In this document: piece by piece, positions 5,853-12,730 of the stretch
Layout of the letters: every line of letters starts with the position of its first letter
Position numbering within the stretch: the first letter of the stretch is position 1
NCBI GenBank assembly: GCA_948437815.1
Contig: CAOJKG010000022.1
Location: 1-13,493 of the forward strand
DNA: 13,493 nucleotides
Direction: 5' to 3'
Origin: an uncultured Mycoplasmatota bacterium
GTDB taxonomy: Bacteria; Bacillota_I; Bacilli_A; RF39; UBA660
Position numbers and translations under genes: made by a program
The notes under the pieces: model-generated
Database searches by the model: none
The model's input: only the letters and a program-made list of their open reading frames with translations
Told to the model about the DNA's origin: nothing

Positions 5853-8699
5853 TTACTTTACAACTATATTGATTATTTTGTTTGGAACTATTATAGTTTT
5901 AACTATTTCTTTGCCTTCTAAATATTTTGCAACTTTTTCATCTTTTAATGCTAAATCTTTTAAAACTTCTTCTTCAGTATTTAAAGCAACTTTAATGGTG
6001 TTACGAAGTTTACCATTTACAGATATAGCTATATTTACTTCATCATCTACTAATTTTTCTTCGTCATATGTTGGCCAAGGCTCATATGCAATAGTATTAT
6101 TATGTCCATACATTTCCCATATCTCTTCACCTAAATGTGGTGTTACACATGATAACATCTTAATAAAACCTTCTGCATAAACTTTCGGACATTTCATAGT
6201 TTTATAACAAACATTTACAAAAACCATAAATTGACTAATTGCTGTGTTAAATCCTAATGTCTCAAAATCATTGGTTACTTTTTTAACCATTGTGTGATAG
6301 GCTTTATCTAATGAACCATCATTATTATCTGTGATATTTTCCATATTGGTGAAGAAACGCCATACTCTATCTACAAACTTTTTAGCTCCTTCAACACCTT
6401 TACTACTCCATGGTTTAGAATCTTCAATTGGTCCCATAAACATTTCATATAATCTTAATGTGTCCGCACCATAACTTGCGGCGATATCTTTAGGGTCAAT
6501 AGCAAATTCAGGATATCTTTTTCCCATTTTGATACCATTTTCACCTAGTATCATTCCTTGATGAACTAGTTTTTTAAATGGTTCTTTAACAGGTGATAAA
6601 CCTTTATCATATAAATAATTGTTCCAAATTCTAGAATACATTAAATGACCTACAGCGTGCTCTGGTCCACCCATATATAAATCAACTGGTAACCAATGCT
6701 TAGCTAATTCTTGATTACAAAATTCTTTATCATTATTTGGGTCGATATATCTTAAAAAGTACCAACTAGAACCAGCACTACCAGGCATAGTAGAAGTTTC
6801 TCTTACTCCTTTAATACCGTTTTCGGTAACGTATGTTTTCCATTCAACAGCATTCTCTAACGGAGAAGCACCATTATGTCCTTTATAATCTTCTAATTCT
6901 GGTAAAACAAGAGGTAATTCTTTATCTTCAAGTAATATATCTTCACCATTTTCTAAATGAACAATTGGAACAGGTTCACCCCAATATCTTTGACGAGCAA
7001 ATATCCATTCTCTAAACTTATAATTAATTTTCTTAGAGCCTAATCCTCTTTCTTCTAACCATGCAACCATTTTATTAATAGCTTCTTCTTTATTTAAACC
7101 ATTTAAGATTTCAGAATTAATGTGAGTTCCATCATCAGTGTATGCACCTTCGCCTTTCATTAATAATGAAAAGCTATATTTGTGAGCTTCATTAGTTAAT
7201 GTATCTAATAAATTCTCTTTATCTATCCATTTGATATCAGCGATATCTTGCTCTTCTTTGGAAATAGCTATTTGTTCTAAACTCTTTAGCTTTCCAACAA
7301 CTGTATAACAAGTTATATGGCGATTTACATCTTTATGGGCTGCATAAAATGTATCATAATAAATAAATTCCATCTCTCTTAAATCCGCAAAATCTGTATA
7401 TCCTGTTTCTTCTGTAATTTCTCTTTTAGCAGCTTCGATTGGTGTCTCTTTACCTTCAATGCCACCCATTACAAAATCTATCCAGTTAAATTTTTTGTTA
7501 TTTACACACAAATATTTATCTTCAGTTGGATGTTTAATTATAGCATTTACTACTCTTCTTTCAGTCATTGGTTTATCACTTCTTACTTCAGAAGAACCAG
7601 TACCAATAAAGTTTTTGGCTAATACTTGAATTATTGGAATATTAAATTTTTTAGCAAATTCATAATCTCTTTCATCATGGGCTGGAACTGCCATTATTGC
7701 TCCTGTGCCATAACTTGCTAAAACATAATCACTTATATAAATTGGTATTTTAGTATCATTAACAGGATTTATAGCATATGCACCAGTGAATACTCCTGTT
7801 TTATCTTTATTTAGTTCAGTTCTTTCTAAATCACTTTTACTAGCGCATACTTTTTTGTATTCTAAAACTTCTTCTTTTTTATCTGGTGTAGTTATTATAT
7901 CAACATATTCATGTTCGGGTGCTAATACACAATATGTAGCACCATATAATGTATCTGGACGAGTTGTAAATACAGTAAAATCTAAATCATGATTATCAAT
8001 TTTAAACTTAACATGAGCTCCAATAGATTTACCAATCCAATGCGCTTGCATCTCTTTAGTAGATTCGGGCCAATCAATTTCATTTAAGCCTTCTAATAAT
8101 CTTTCCGCAAATTTAGGTTGGTCGATACATAATTGTTTCATTTTCTTACGAATTACAGGGTAGCCCCCTCTTTCAGATTTTCCATCAATTACTTCATCAT
8201 TTGATAAAACTGTTCCTAATTCTTCACACCAATTAACAGGCATATCGATATATTTAGCATAACCATCTTTGTATAATTCTTTAAATATCCATTGAGTCCA
8301 TTTATAATATTTTGGATCACTTGTAGAAATCATTTTTGACCAGTCATAATCAAAACCTAAAGTATTTAATTGTTCACTAAAGTATTTAATGTTTTTTTCA
8401 GTAAAACCACTTGGATGATTACCTGTTTGAACTGCATATTGTTCCGCAGGTAAACCAAAAGAATCATAACCCATTGGGTGTAATACATTGTATCCTTGCA
8501 TTCTTTTCATACGTGATACTATATCTGTTGCCGTATATCCTTCAACGTGTCCTGCATGTAAACCAACACCACTTGGATAAGGGAACATATCTAATACATA
8601 ATATTTTGGTTTGCTAAAATCCCAAACATCGGTTTTAAAAGTTTCATTTTCTTGCCAATATTTTTGCCATTTTTGTTCTATAGTTTTATAATCGTACAT
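5853..8699 (-). CDS. leuS: Leucyl-tRNA synthetase with inserted Nudix hydrolase domain
   Basis: Class I synthetase charging tRNA-Leu; 948 residues against roughly 800-880 for typical bacterial enzymes. Landmarks are [12 protein letters not shown] (40-51, HIGH motif), [11 protein letters not shown] (76-86), editing (CP1) threonine motif TTRPDT (245-250), editing-site [15 protein letters not shown] (331-345), and [12 protein letters not shown] (565-576). KMGKR (724-728) stands in place of KMSKS with the second lysine kept. A C-terminal domain (about 880-948) ends [11 protein letters not shown]. The excess length is one block, about residues 362-515, inserted after FNIPIIQVL and before [13 protein letters not shown]. 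It contains a complete Nudix box: G412, E418, R426-E427, E430-E431, G433. Synthetic and editing residues look intact, so the fusion is probably active. AGAGGG lies 5 nt before ATG 8699. It is monocistronic, between a consensus promoter and a terminator. Confidence 0.97.
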   Translation of the reverse strand: MYDYKTIEQKWQKYWQENETFKTDVWDFSKPKYYVLDMFPYPSGVGLHAGHVEGYTATDIVSRMKRMQGYNVLHPMGYDSFGLPAEQYAVQTGNHPSGFTEKNIKYFSEQLNTLGFDYDWSKMISTSDPKYYKWTQWIFKELYKDGYAKYIDMPVNWCEELGTVLSNDEVIDGKSERGGYPVIRKKMKQLCIDQPKFAERLLEGLNEIDWPESTKEMQAHWIGKSIGAHVKFKIDNHDLDFTVFTTRPDTLYGATYCVLAPEHEYVDIITTPDKKEEVLEYKKVCASKSDLERTELNKDKTGVFTGAYAINPVNDTKIPIYISDYVLASYGTGAIMAVPAHDERDYEFAKKFNIPIIQVLAKNFIGTGSSEVRSDKPMTERRVVNAIIKHPTEDKYLCVNNKKFNWIDFVMGGIEGKETPIEAAKREITEETGYTDFADLREMEFIYYDTFYAAHKDVNRHITCYTVVGKLKSLEQIAISKEEQDIADIKWIDKENLLDTLTNEAHKYSFSLLMKGEGAYTDDGTHINSEILNGLNKEEAINKMVAWLEERGLGSKKINYKFREWIFARQRYWGEPVPIVHLENGEDILLEDKELPLVLPELEDYKGHNGASPLENAVEWKTYVTENGIKGVRETSTMPGSAGSSWYFLRYIDPNNDKEFCNQELAKHWLPVDLYMGGPEHAVGHLMYSRIWNNYLYDKGLSPVKEPFKKLVHQGMILGENGIKMGKRYPEFAIDPKDIAASYGADTLRLYEMFMGPIEDSKPWSSKGVEGAKKFVDRVWRFFTNMENITDNNDGSLDKAYHTMVKKVTNDFETLGFNTAISQFMVFVNVCYKTMKCPKVYAEGFIKMLSCVTPHLGEEIWEMYGHNNTIAYEPWPTYDEEKLVDDEVNIAISVNGKLRNTIKVALNTEEEVLKDLALKDEKVAKYLEGKEIVKTIIVPNKIINIVVK

Positions 8700-8731
8700 A
8701 TAAGCCCTCTTTTCTTATAATTATAGTTTAA

Positions 8732-8760
8732 ATTATATAGTTTGAGAGGTTAAATGTCAA
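8732..8760 (-). promoter_or_regulatory. Consensus sigma-A promoter of leuS
   Basis: Minus strand TTGACA (8755-8760), 17-nt spacer, TATAAT (8732-8737): a perfect match in both hexamers. The predicted transcript leader is only about 25 nt, so no T-box leader precedes leuS here. Confidence 0.9.
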
Positions 8761-8781
8761 TTGTTTTATTGTTTACCATTT

Positions 8782-8810
8782 AAAAAGAAATATCTATCTT
8801 GATATCTCTT
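8782..8810 (-). terminator. Rho-independent terminator after the GreA-like gene
   Basis: Minus strand AAGAGATATC, loop AAGATA, GATATTTCTT, then further Ts. The stem is 10 bp with one G-T pair. Its 5' arm overlaps the TAA stop codon of the elongation-factor gene. Confidence 0.8.
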
Positions 8811-9325
8811 ATTTTCTTTCAACTGGTTTATCTTCTGTTAATAATTTTTGTTTAATGTGAACAGACATTTTTCTTTCACCAACTTGATATGTATATATTC
8901 CTCCAATAACTTGATTGTATAACGCTCTACCAAGTGGAGAATTAATTGAAACTTTGTCTTTGCTATGTGATGTTCCTATAGTTGCTGTTAATTCAATTTC
9001 TAATTCTTCTATACTTTGGGATGGAAACATTATTTCTAATGACAATCTGTCACCTATATCTACTCTTGTATCTTCTCCGTGTTTTTCAATAATTTTTATT
9101 CGATCTCTTTTTTTTTTGCAAATCTTGTAAATTATCTAAAATCAATTTTTCTCTTCTAACTAAATCACATGAGGTTGCACTTGAATAGTGTTCATCTAAT
9201 AAAATATCTTTTGCTTCTGTACTTCTTGTTGCTAAAAAACTTTTTAATTCTTCCTCTAATGCACTTATTCTTTGTAAATAATCGTTATAACCTACAACAT
9301 CTAAATAATATATATTTTCTTCCAT
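8809..9325 (-). pseudogene. GreA/GreB-family transcription elongation factor, frame broken in an A10 tract
   Basis: Two half-length frames together make one Gre protein. The first (9325-9086, 79 codons) encodes an N-terminal coiled coil (about 12-73). The second (open from before 9045 to 8809) encodes the FKBP-like C-terminal domain with VDIGDRLSLEI and the hallmark INSPLGRALYN. They join if one A is removed from the A10 run at 9108-9117: QKKR then DRIKIIEKHGEDTRVDIGD, giving 171 residues without internal stops (GreA is about 158). Gre factors enter the RNA polymerase secondary channel and stimulate cleavage of backtracked RNA. The acidic tip of E. coli GreA (GDLKENAEY) is not recognisable here, so it may be a divergent paralogue. 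AGGAGG lies about 7 nt before ATG 9325, 33 nt after the repeat-protein gene. The break may be real, may be bypassed by slippage, or may be an assembly error; conserved coding on both sides argues against old decay. Confidence 0.75.
9108..9117 (-). repeat. A10 homopolymer at the frameshift in the GreA-like gene
   Basis: Ten Ts on the plus strand (A10 in the mRNA). Nine As restore one continuous Gre reading frame; ten or eleven lead quickly to a stop. Such tracts are classic sites for RNA polymerase slippage and for sequencing or assembly length errors. Confidence 0.9.
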
Positions 9326-9358
9326 ATATTTACCTCCTCTTAATTTGAATATAATTAT

Positions 9359-10396
9359 TTATTTTAAATCTTTTCTTACTCTTAAAATCATTTCTCTTTT
9401 AAGTTTTGTTCCTTTGTATTCATCGTCTAAATTTGGTATGCCATTTAATGCATTTTGAAGTTTTTCTCTTAATTCTTCATTTTCCATATAGTATATAGCA
9501 ATTGTTATTATTTCAACGTTCTTACTTTCTATAATTTTATCTACAGCATAACTTGAACAAGGTCTATTACATATAGCTAAGGTGATTATATAATTTAACC
9601 AAAAATCAGTTTTTTTAGCATTATTATTTTCATTTAAAATGTAATCTATCATTCCAATATACGTTGTGTTTTCTGTATTCTTTATTAAATCAATAATTCT
9701 TATATAGTCTTTACTTTCGACTATACCTTTTATAATTTTATCTCTTGAGTCTTTATTATCTACTTCATGGTCTTTTAAAAACATACTTAAGTGAACTGCG
9801 TAAATATCCGTTTTTTTGGCATTTAATAACCCTTCTGCAAATTCGTTTATAGATACAATAGTCGCAATATTTGCTACAGCAACAATGTATCTTGGATCTT
9901 TTAGTTCGATTACTCTTCTTTCTAATAACTCTTTTGTTTCGGGATTTAATTTTGAGCCAATGCCTCTTAGCATATAAAAAATATATGTACTATTATCATA
10001 TTTTGCCATAGCAGTAGCTAGTTTCTCAATTGGCGCAAACATAATATCTCTCGCATAATAATACATTCTGATTGGATCTTTACTTCTTATCATTCCTTTA
10101 CTAAGTTCATTTAAAATTTTCTTTTTTTCTTCTTCTAATAAATCTTTTAGATTTTGAATAAAATGGGCATATTCTAAAATATAATAACTGTCTATTTTTT
10201 TAGATAAAGTATTCGCTACTCTTCCTTTATTTATCCACTCTATATGTTTCCCACATAAATATATTAGTCTAGTATCATTGGAACTAAAAATATAATCTTC
10301 AATATATTTTAATTCAAGTTCTCCTGCTTTAATTAAATTATCTAACTCTTTTATTCTTTCTTCTTTTGGTTTTAATAACACTTCTTCAACACTCAT
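9359..10396 (-). CDS. Hypothetical alpha-helical repeat (solenoid-like) protein
   Basis: 345 residues, no signal peptide or membrane segment, lysine/glutamate-rich and predicted helical; family not recognised. It contains a degenerate unit of roughly 30 residues opening with a polar turn then a helix, of the form (S/K)-K-D-x-x-Y/I-I. Copies appear at about 38 (SSNDTRLIYL), 65, 105 (SKDPIRMYYYA), 133, 165 (LKDPRYIVAVA), 194 (KKTDIYAVHL), 228 (SKDYIRIIDL), 261 (KKTDFWLNYI) and 291 (SKNVEIITIA). This periodicity suggests a HEAT/TPR-like superhelix used for protein binding, which is an inference. AGGAG lies about 7 nt before ATG 10396 and a good promoter stands upstream. It is cotranscribed with the GreA-like gene, so a transcription-related role is possible but unproven. 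Confidence 0.8.
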   Translation of the reverse strand: MSVEEVLLKPKEERIKELDNLIKAGELELKYIEDYIFSSNDTRLIYLCGKHIEWINKGRVANTLSKKIDSYYILEYAHFIQNLKDLLEEEKKKILNELSKGMIRSKDPIRMYYYARDIMFAPIEKLATAMAKYDNSTYIFYMLRGIGSKLNPETKELLERRVIELKDPRYIVAVANIATIVSINEFAEGLLNAKKTDIYAVHLSMFLKDHEVDNKDSRDKIIKGIVESKDYIRIIDLIKNTENTTYIGMIDYILNENNNAKKTDFWLNYIITLAICNRPCSSYAVDKIIESKNVEIITIAIYYMENEELREKLQNALNGIPNLDDEYKGTKLKREMILRVRKDLK

Positions 10397-10417
10397 AATA
10401 AACTCCTGTATATTTTT

Positions 10418-10446
10418 ATTATACTTTTATTTAACCCATTTGTAAA
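10418..10446 (-). promoter_or_regulatory. Sigma-A promoter of the repeat-protein/GreA-like operon
   Basis: Minus strand TTTACA (10441-10446), 17-nt spacer, TATAAT (10418-10423), ending 21 nt before the start codon. One mismatch to consensus in total. No terminator is visible between the XRE gene and this promoter, so read-through from the XRE gene is possible. Confidence 0.8.
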
Positions 10447-10469
10447 TATAGTTAGTTTATAAGTATATT

Positions 10470-10736
10470 TTAATAATATTTATTCTTTTCTTTAACTTTT
10501 ACTATCTTTATTGTATAACCTATAGGGCCAATTATTTTTAATAAATTTATTATACTTGGAGAATGCATACCCGCTTCAATTCTAGCAATTTTTTCACGAG
10601 ATACTTCTGAATACTTAGAAAATAAATCTTGAGTTAAATTGTTTTCTTTCCGAAAACGAGTAAAGTCTTTAATAAATATTGCATTTAATTCTTCAGGGTT
10701 AAATGATGCTTCAATATAGTTTTTATTATAGTTCAT
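10470..10736 (-). CDS. XRE-family helix-turn-helix regulator (HigA-antitoxin-like)
   Basis: 88 residues. A helix-turn-helix spans about 25-69: FRKENNLTQDLFSKYSEVS followed by REKIARIEAGMHSPSIINLLKII, with the usual LTQ...S...IARIE.G..SPS pattern. A short beta-prone tail (GYTIKIVKVK) resembles HigA-type antitoxins. It probably binds DNA as a dimer. No HigB-like toxin gene lies beside it; the divergent neighbour is an acyl-CoA synthetase. A perfect inverted repeat (10755-10774) overlaps its extended -10, consistent with autorepression. ATG 10736 has a modest ribosome site (GGTGA, about 7 nt). It could be a lone antitoxin-like regulator or a local regulator of the divergent gene. Confidence 0.85.
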   Translation of the reverse strand: MNYNKNYIEASFNPEELNAIFIKDFTRFRKENNLTQDLFSKYSEVSREKIARIEAGMHSPSIINLLKIIGPIGYTIKIVKVKEKNKYY

Positions 10737-10753
10737 TTTTCTTCACCAATCAT

Positions 10754-10762
10754 ATTGTATCA
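10754..10762 (-). promoter_or_regulatory. Extended -10 promoter of the XRE gene
   Basis: Minus strand TGATACAAT (TG at 10761-10762; TACAAT at 10754-10759) lies 17 nt upstream of the start codon. No good -35 is seen. It overlaps the inverted repeat at 10755-10774, so occupancy of the repeat would block it. Confidence 0.45.
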
Positions 10763-10774
10763 TAATTGATACAA
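10755..10774. promoter_or_regulatory. Palindromic operator between the XRE gene and acyl-CoA synthetase gene
   Basis: TTGTATCA-TAAT-TGATACAA: perfect 8-bp arms with a 4-bp centre. This is the size and form expected for an XRE dimer site. It covers the XRE -10 and lies 16 nt upstream of the proposed -35 of the plus-strand gene. Confidence 0.7.
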
Positions 10775-10790
10775 ATTTTCTAATAATATA

Positions 10791-10819
10791 TTGCATTTGG
10801 GAAGAAATTATTATATATT
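10791..10819 (+). promoter_or_regulatory. Possible promoter of the acyl-CoA synthetase gene
   Basis: TTGCAT (10791-10796), 17-nt spacer, TATATT (10814-10819), ending 22 nt before ATG 10842. The -35 is weak (only TTG matches); the region is so AT-rich that other -10 choices exist. Confidence 0.4.
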
Positions 10820-10841
10820 TAATTTAGAAATGAGGTAAATT

Positions 10842-12644
10842 ATGGAAAAAAATAAGATCATTTTTGAAGACTTACATCGTACTGGTGAAGTTAGAGAAAT
10901 GGAAATGCCAAATCAATCTAAGTATGATTTTTTATTAGAAAGAAATAAAAAATATATGAATTTTAACGCACTTAGTTTTGAAGGCATGAAAGATAAAATT
11001 ACTTACGAAGAATTGCATGATAAAATATGGCAATATGCTAAAGCTTTATATAAGAAAGGCATTCGTAAAGGTGATCTAATTGGTTTTTGTGCCGTTAATA
11101 CACCTGAGTCTATTTATGTAATGTATGCCCTTGATATAATAGGAGCTATTACAGTTGGACTTAGCCCTCTTAATAACGAATATCAAATGCATAGAGATAT
11201 TGAAATGATTAAACCACAAAGAGTTATTACTGTTGATATGTTTTATGGTAATCTAAAAGGCTCTTTGAATGATTTTAATGTTTCGCCTATTTTATATTCT
11301 CCTATTGAATCAATGCAAAGCCCAATTATAAAAGCAATTTATAAAATGAAACAGATTAAAGAAGGTAATTTTAAATTTGGCAAAGATTTTGATTTAAAAA
11401 GTATTGTTAAAGATGGCAGTGATAGCGAAATTGAGAGATGGGCATATAGTCCAGACTATGTTTCAGATATTATGTTTACTGGTGGTTCAACTGGTAGACA
11501 TAAAGGTGTTGAACTATATGGTAATGGTTTTAACTGTTTAATTAAAGCTTTAGATAGAGTATTTTTCTTAGAGCCAGGACAAATTCATTTAGGAAACGTT
11601 CCTGTAAATCATATGGTTTTTGGTAAAGCATTAACTCACTATGTATTATGTAATAATATGGAATATGCGCTTACTTTAAAAATGGGACCTAATGATTTTA
11701 CTGACGAAATCATTAGAACAGGAGCTAACGGTATTATGGGTGGACCTATTCACTTTGAAAATATGATTAATAACTCTAAAATAACACCTGGTTCTTTGGC
11801 TAGTGTTGAACAAGCTGTATCTGGTGGCGAAGCTTTTAAATTAAGAAAAAAACAAGAAGTTGAAGAAACATTAAGAAAAGGTGGCTCTAACGCTGTTATT
11901 GCTAATGCAATTGGCGCAACTGAAACTGAATCAGTAACACACGTAGATATTATAGATACAAGAAACTTACCTTTCCCATATTATGTTGATTATAATAAGG
12001 AGCCTGTTACTTGCGGATATCCTATTCCTGGTGTTGAATATAGAATTGTTGATAAAACTACTTTAACAGAACGTGGAGAGATTATTGATGTTGCTCCTGG
12101 AGAATCCGGTTTATTCTTAGTTAGTGGCCCAACTATTATGAAAGGTTATTATCAAAATCCAGAAGAAAATGCAAAAGTATTTGTAACTGATAGTGATGGC
12201 AAAGTTTGGTTTAACCAAGGCGACTTAATGAGAGCTACTGGTAAAGATTTTAAGAAGACTGAATTTACTGGACGTGTAAAAAGAAATTTTGTTAGTGGTG
12301 TTTCAAATATTTACCCAGAAGAAATCGAAGAACTACTTTTAAAATTTGACGAAATTAGAGAAGCTGTTATAGTTAGTGTGCCTGATGAAAAATATCAATA
12401 CTTACCAGTATATCATATAAGTTTAAATTATGAGTGTGATACTGAAGCACTAAAAGGTAAAATAGATGAGCTTATTTATAGAACTGTAGGCGAAGATGCA
12501 TTACCTGGATTTATTGAATATACTTTAAGTCCACTTCCTAGAACTGATAATGGTAAACTTAATGCGCCTATATTAGAGCAAGCTGATAGAGAAAAATATA
12601 TTGGCAAGAATAAAGCTAACAGCTTAGTTAGAATGAAATACTAA
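10842..12644 (+). CDS. AMP-forming acyl-CoA synthetase / AMP-binding enzyme
   Basis: 600-residue member of the ANL adenylate-forming superfamily, which activates a carboxylic acid to acyl-AMP and usually transfers it to CoA. Motifs in order are ITYEELHDKIWQYAKAL (53-69), phosphate-binding loop FTGGSTGRHKG (212-222), IGATETES (357-364, adenine/aromatic motif), GYPIPGVEYRIVD (392-404), QGD (459-461, ribose-binding aspartate), GRVKR (477-481, hinge), NIYPEEIE (489-496) and PRTDNGK (566-572), whose Lys572 is the conserved catalytic lysine. All key residues are present. It has no carrier-protein domain and no membrane segment. Chain-length specificity cannot be read. GAGG lies 6 nt before ATG 10842. 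It stands alone, divergent from the XRE gene across a palindromic operator, and ends in its own terminator. Confidence 0.92.
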   Translation: MEKNKIIFEDLHRTGEVREMEMPNQSKYDFLLERNKKYMNFNALSFEGMKDKITYEELHDKIWQYAKALYKKGIRKGDLIGFCAVNTPESIYVMYALDIIGAITVGLSPLNNEYQMHRDIEMIKPQRVITVDMFYGNLKGSLNDFNVSPILYSPIESMQSPIIKAIYKMKQIKEGNFKFGKDFDLKSIVKDGSDSEIERWAYSPDYVSDIMFTGGSTGRHKGVELYGNGFNCLIKALDRVFFLEPGQIHLGNVPVNHMVFGKALTHYVLCNNMEYALTLKMGPNDFTDEIIRTGANGIMGGPIHFENMINNSKITPGSLASVEQAVSGGEAFKLRKKQEVEETLRKGGSNAVIANAIGATETESVTHVDIIDTRNLPFPYYVDYNKEPVTCGYPIPGVEYRIVDKTTLTERGEIIDVAPGESGLFLVSGPTIMKGYYQNPEENAKVFVTDSDGKVWFNQGDLMRATGKDFKKTEFTGRVKRNFVSGVSNIYPEEIEELLLKFDEIREAVIVSVPDEKYQYLPVYHISLNYECDTEALKGKIDELIYRTVGEDALPGFIEYTLSPLPRTDNGKLNAPILEQADREKYIGKNKANSLVRMKY

Positions 12645-12661
12645 ATTTAGTATTTCTTTTT
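12635..12661 (+). terminator. Palindromic terminator overlapping the acyl-CoA synthetase stop
   Basis: GAAATACTAAA and its exact complement TTTAGTATTTC form a perfect 22-bp palindrome (12635-12656), followed by five Ts. The TAA stop codon (12642-12644) lies inside the 5' arm. Confidence 0.85.
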
Positions 12662-12672
12662 ATTTGGTTTAA

Positions 12673-12701
12673 TTGCATTTAGATTTTAGATGTGTTAAAA
12701 T
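12673..12701 (+). promoter_or_regulatory. Promoter of the sensor kinase gene
   Basis: TTGCAT (12673-12678), 17-nt spacer ending in TGT, then TAAAAT (12696-12701): an extended -10 of form TGnTAAAAT. It ends 29 nt before ATG 12731. Confidence 0.6.
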
Positions 12702-12730
12702 ATTATTATAAAGAATAGGAAGTTGATAAT

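Noticed and set aside
8700..8808. Possible T-box riboswitch upstream of leuS
   Set aside because: The gap is only about 109 nt and is filled by the upstream terminator and a consensus promoter; the predicted leader is too short and no T-box sequence is visible.
8809..9325. Two separate small genes
   Set aside because: The halves correspond to the N- and C-terminal domains of one Gre protein and join at an A10 run; the second half has no ATG with a ribosome binding site at its beginning.
10470..10736. Toxin-antitoxin pair
   Set aside because: The XRE protein looks HigA-like, but neither flank encodes a small toxin such as HigB, so only a lone regulator can be supported.
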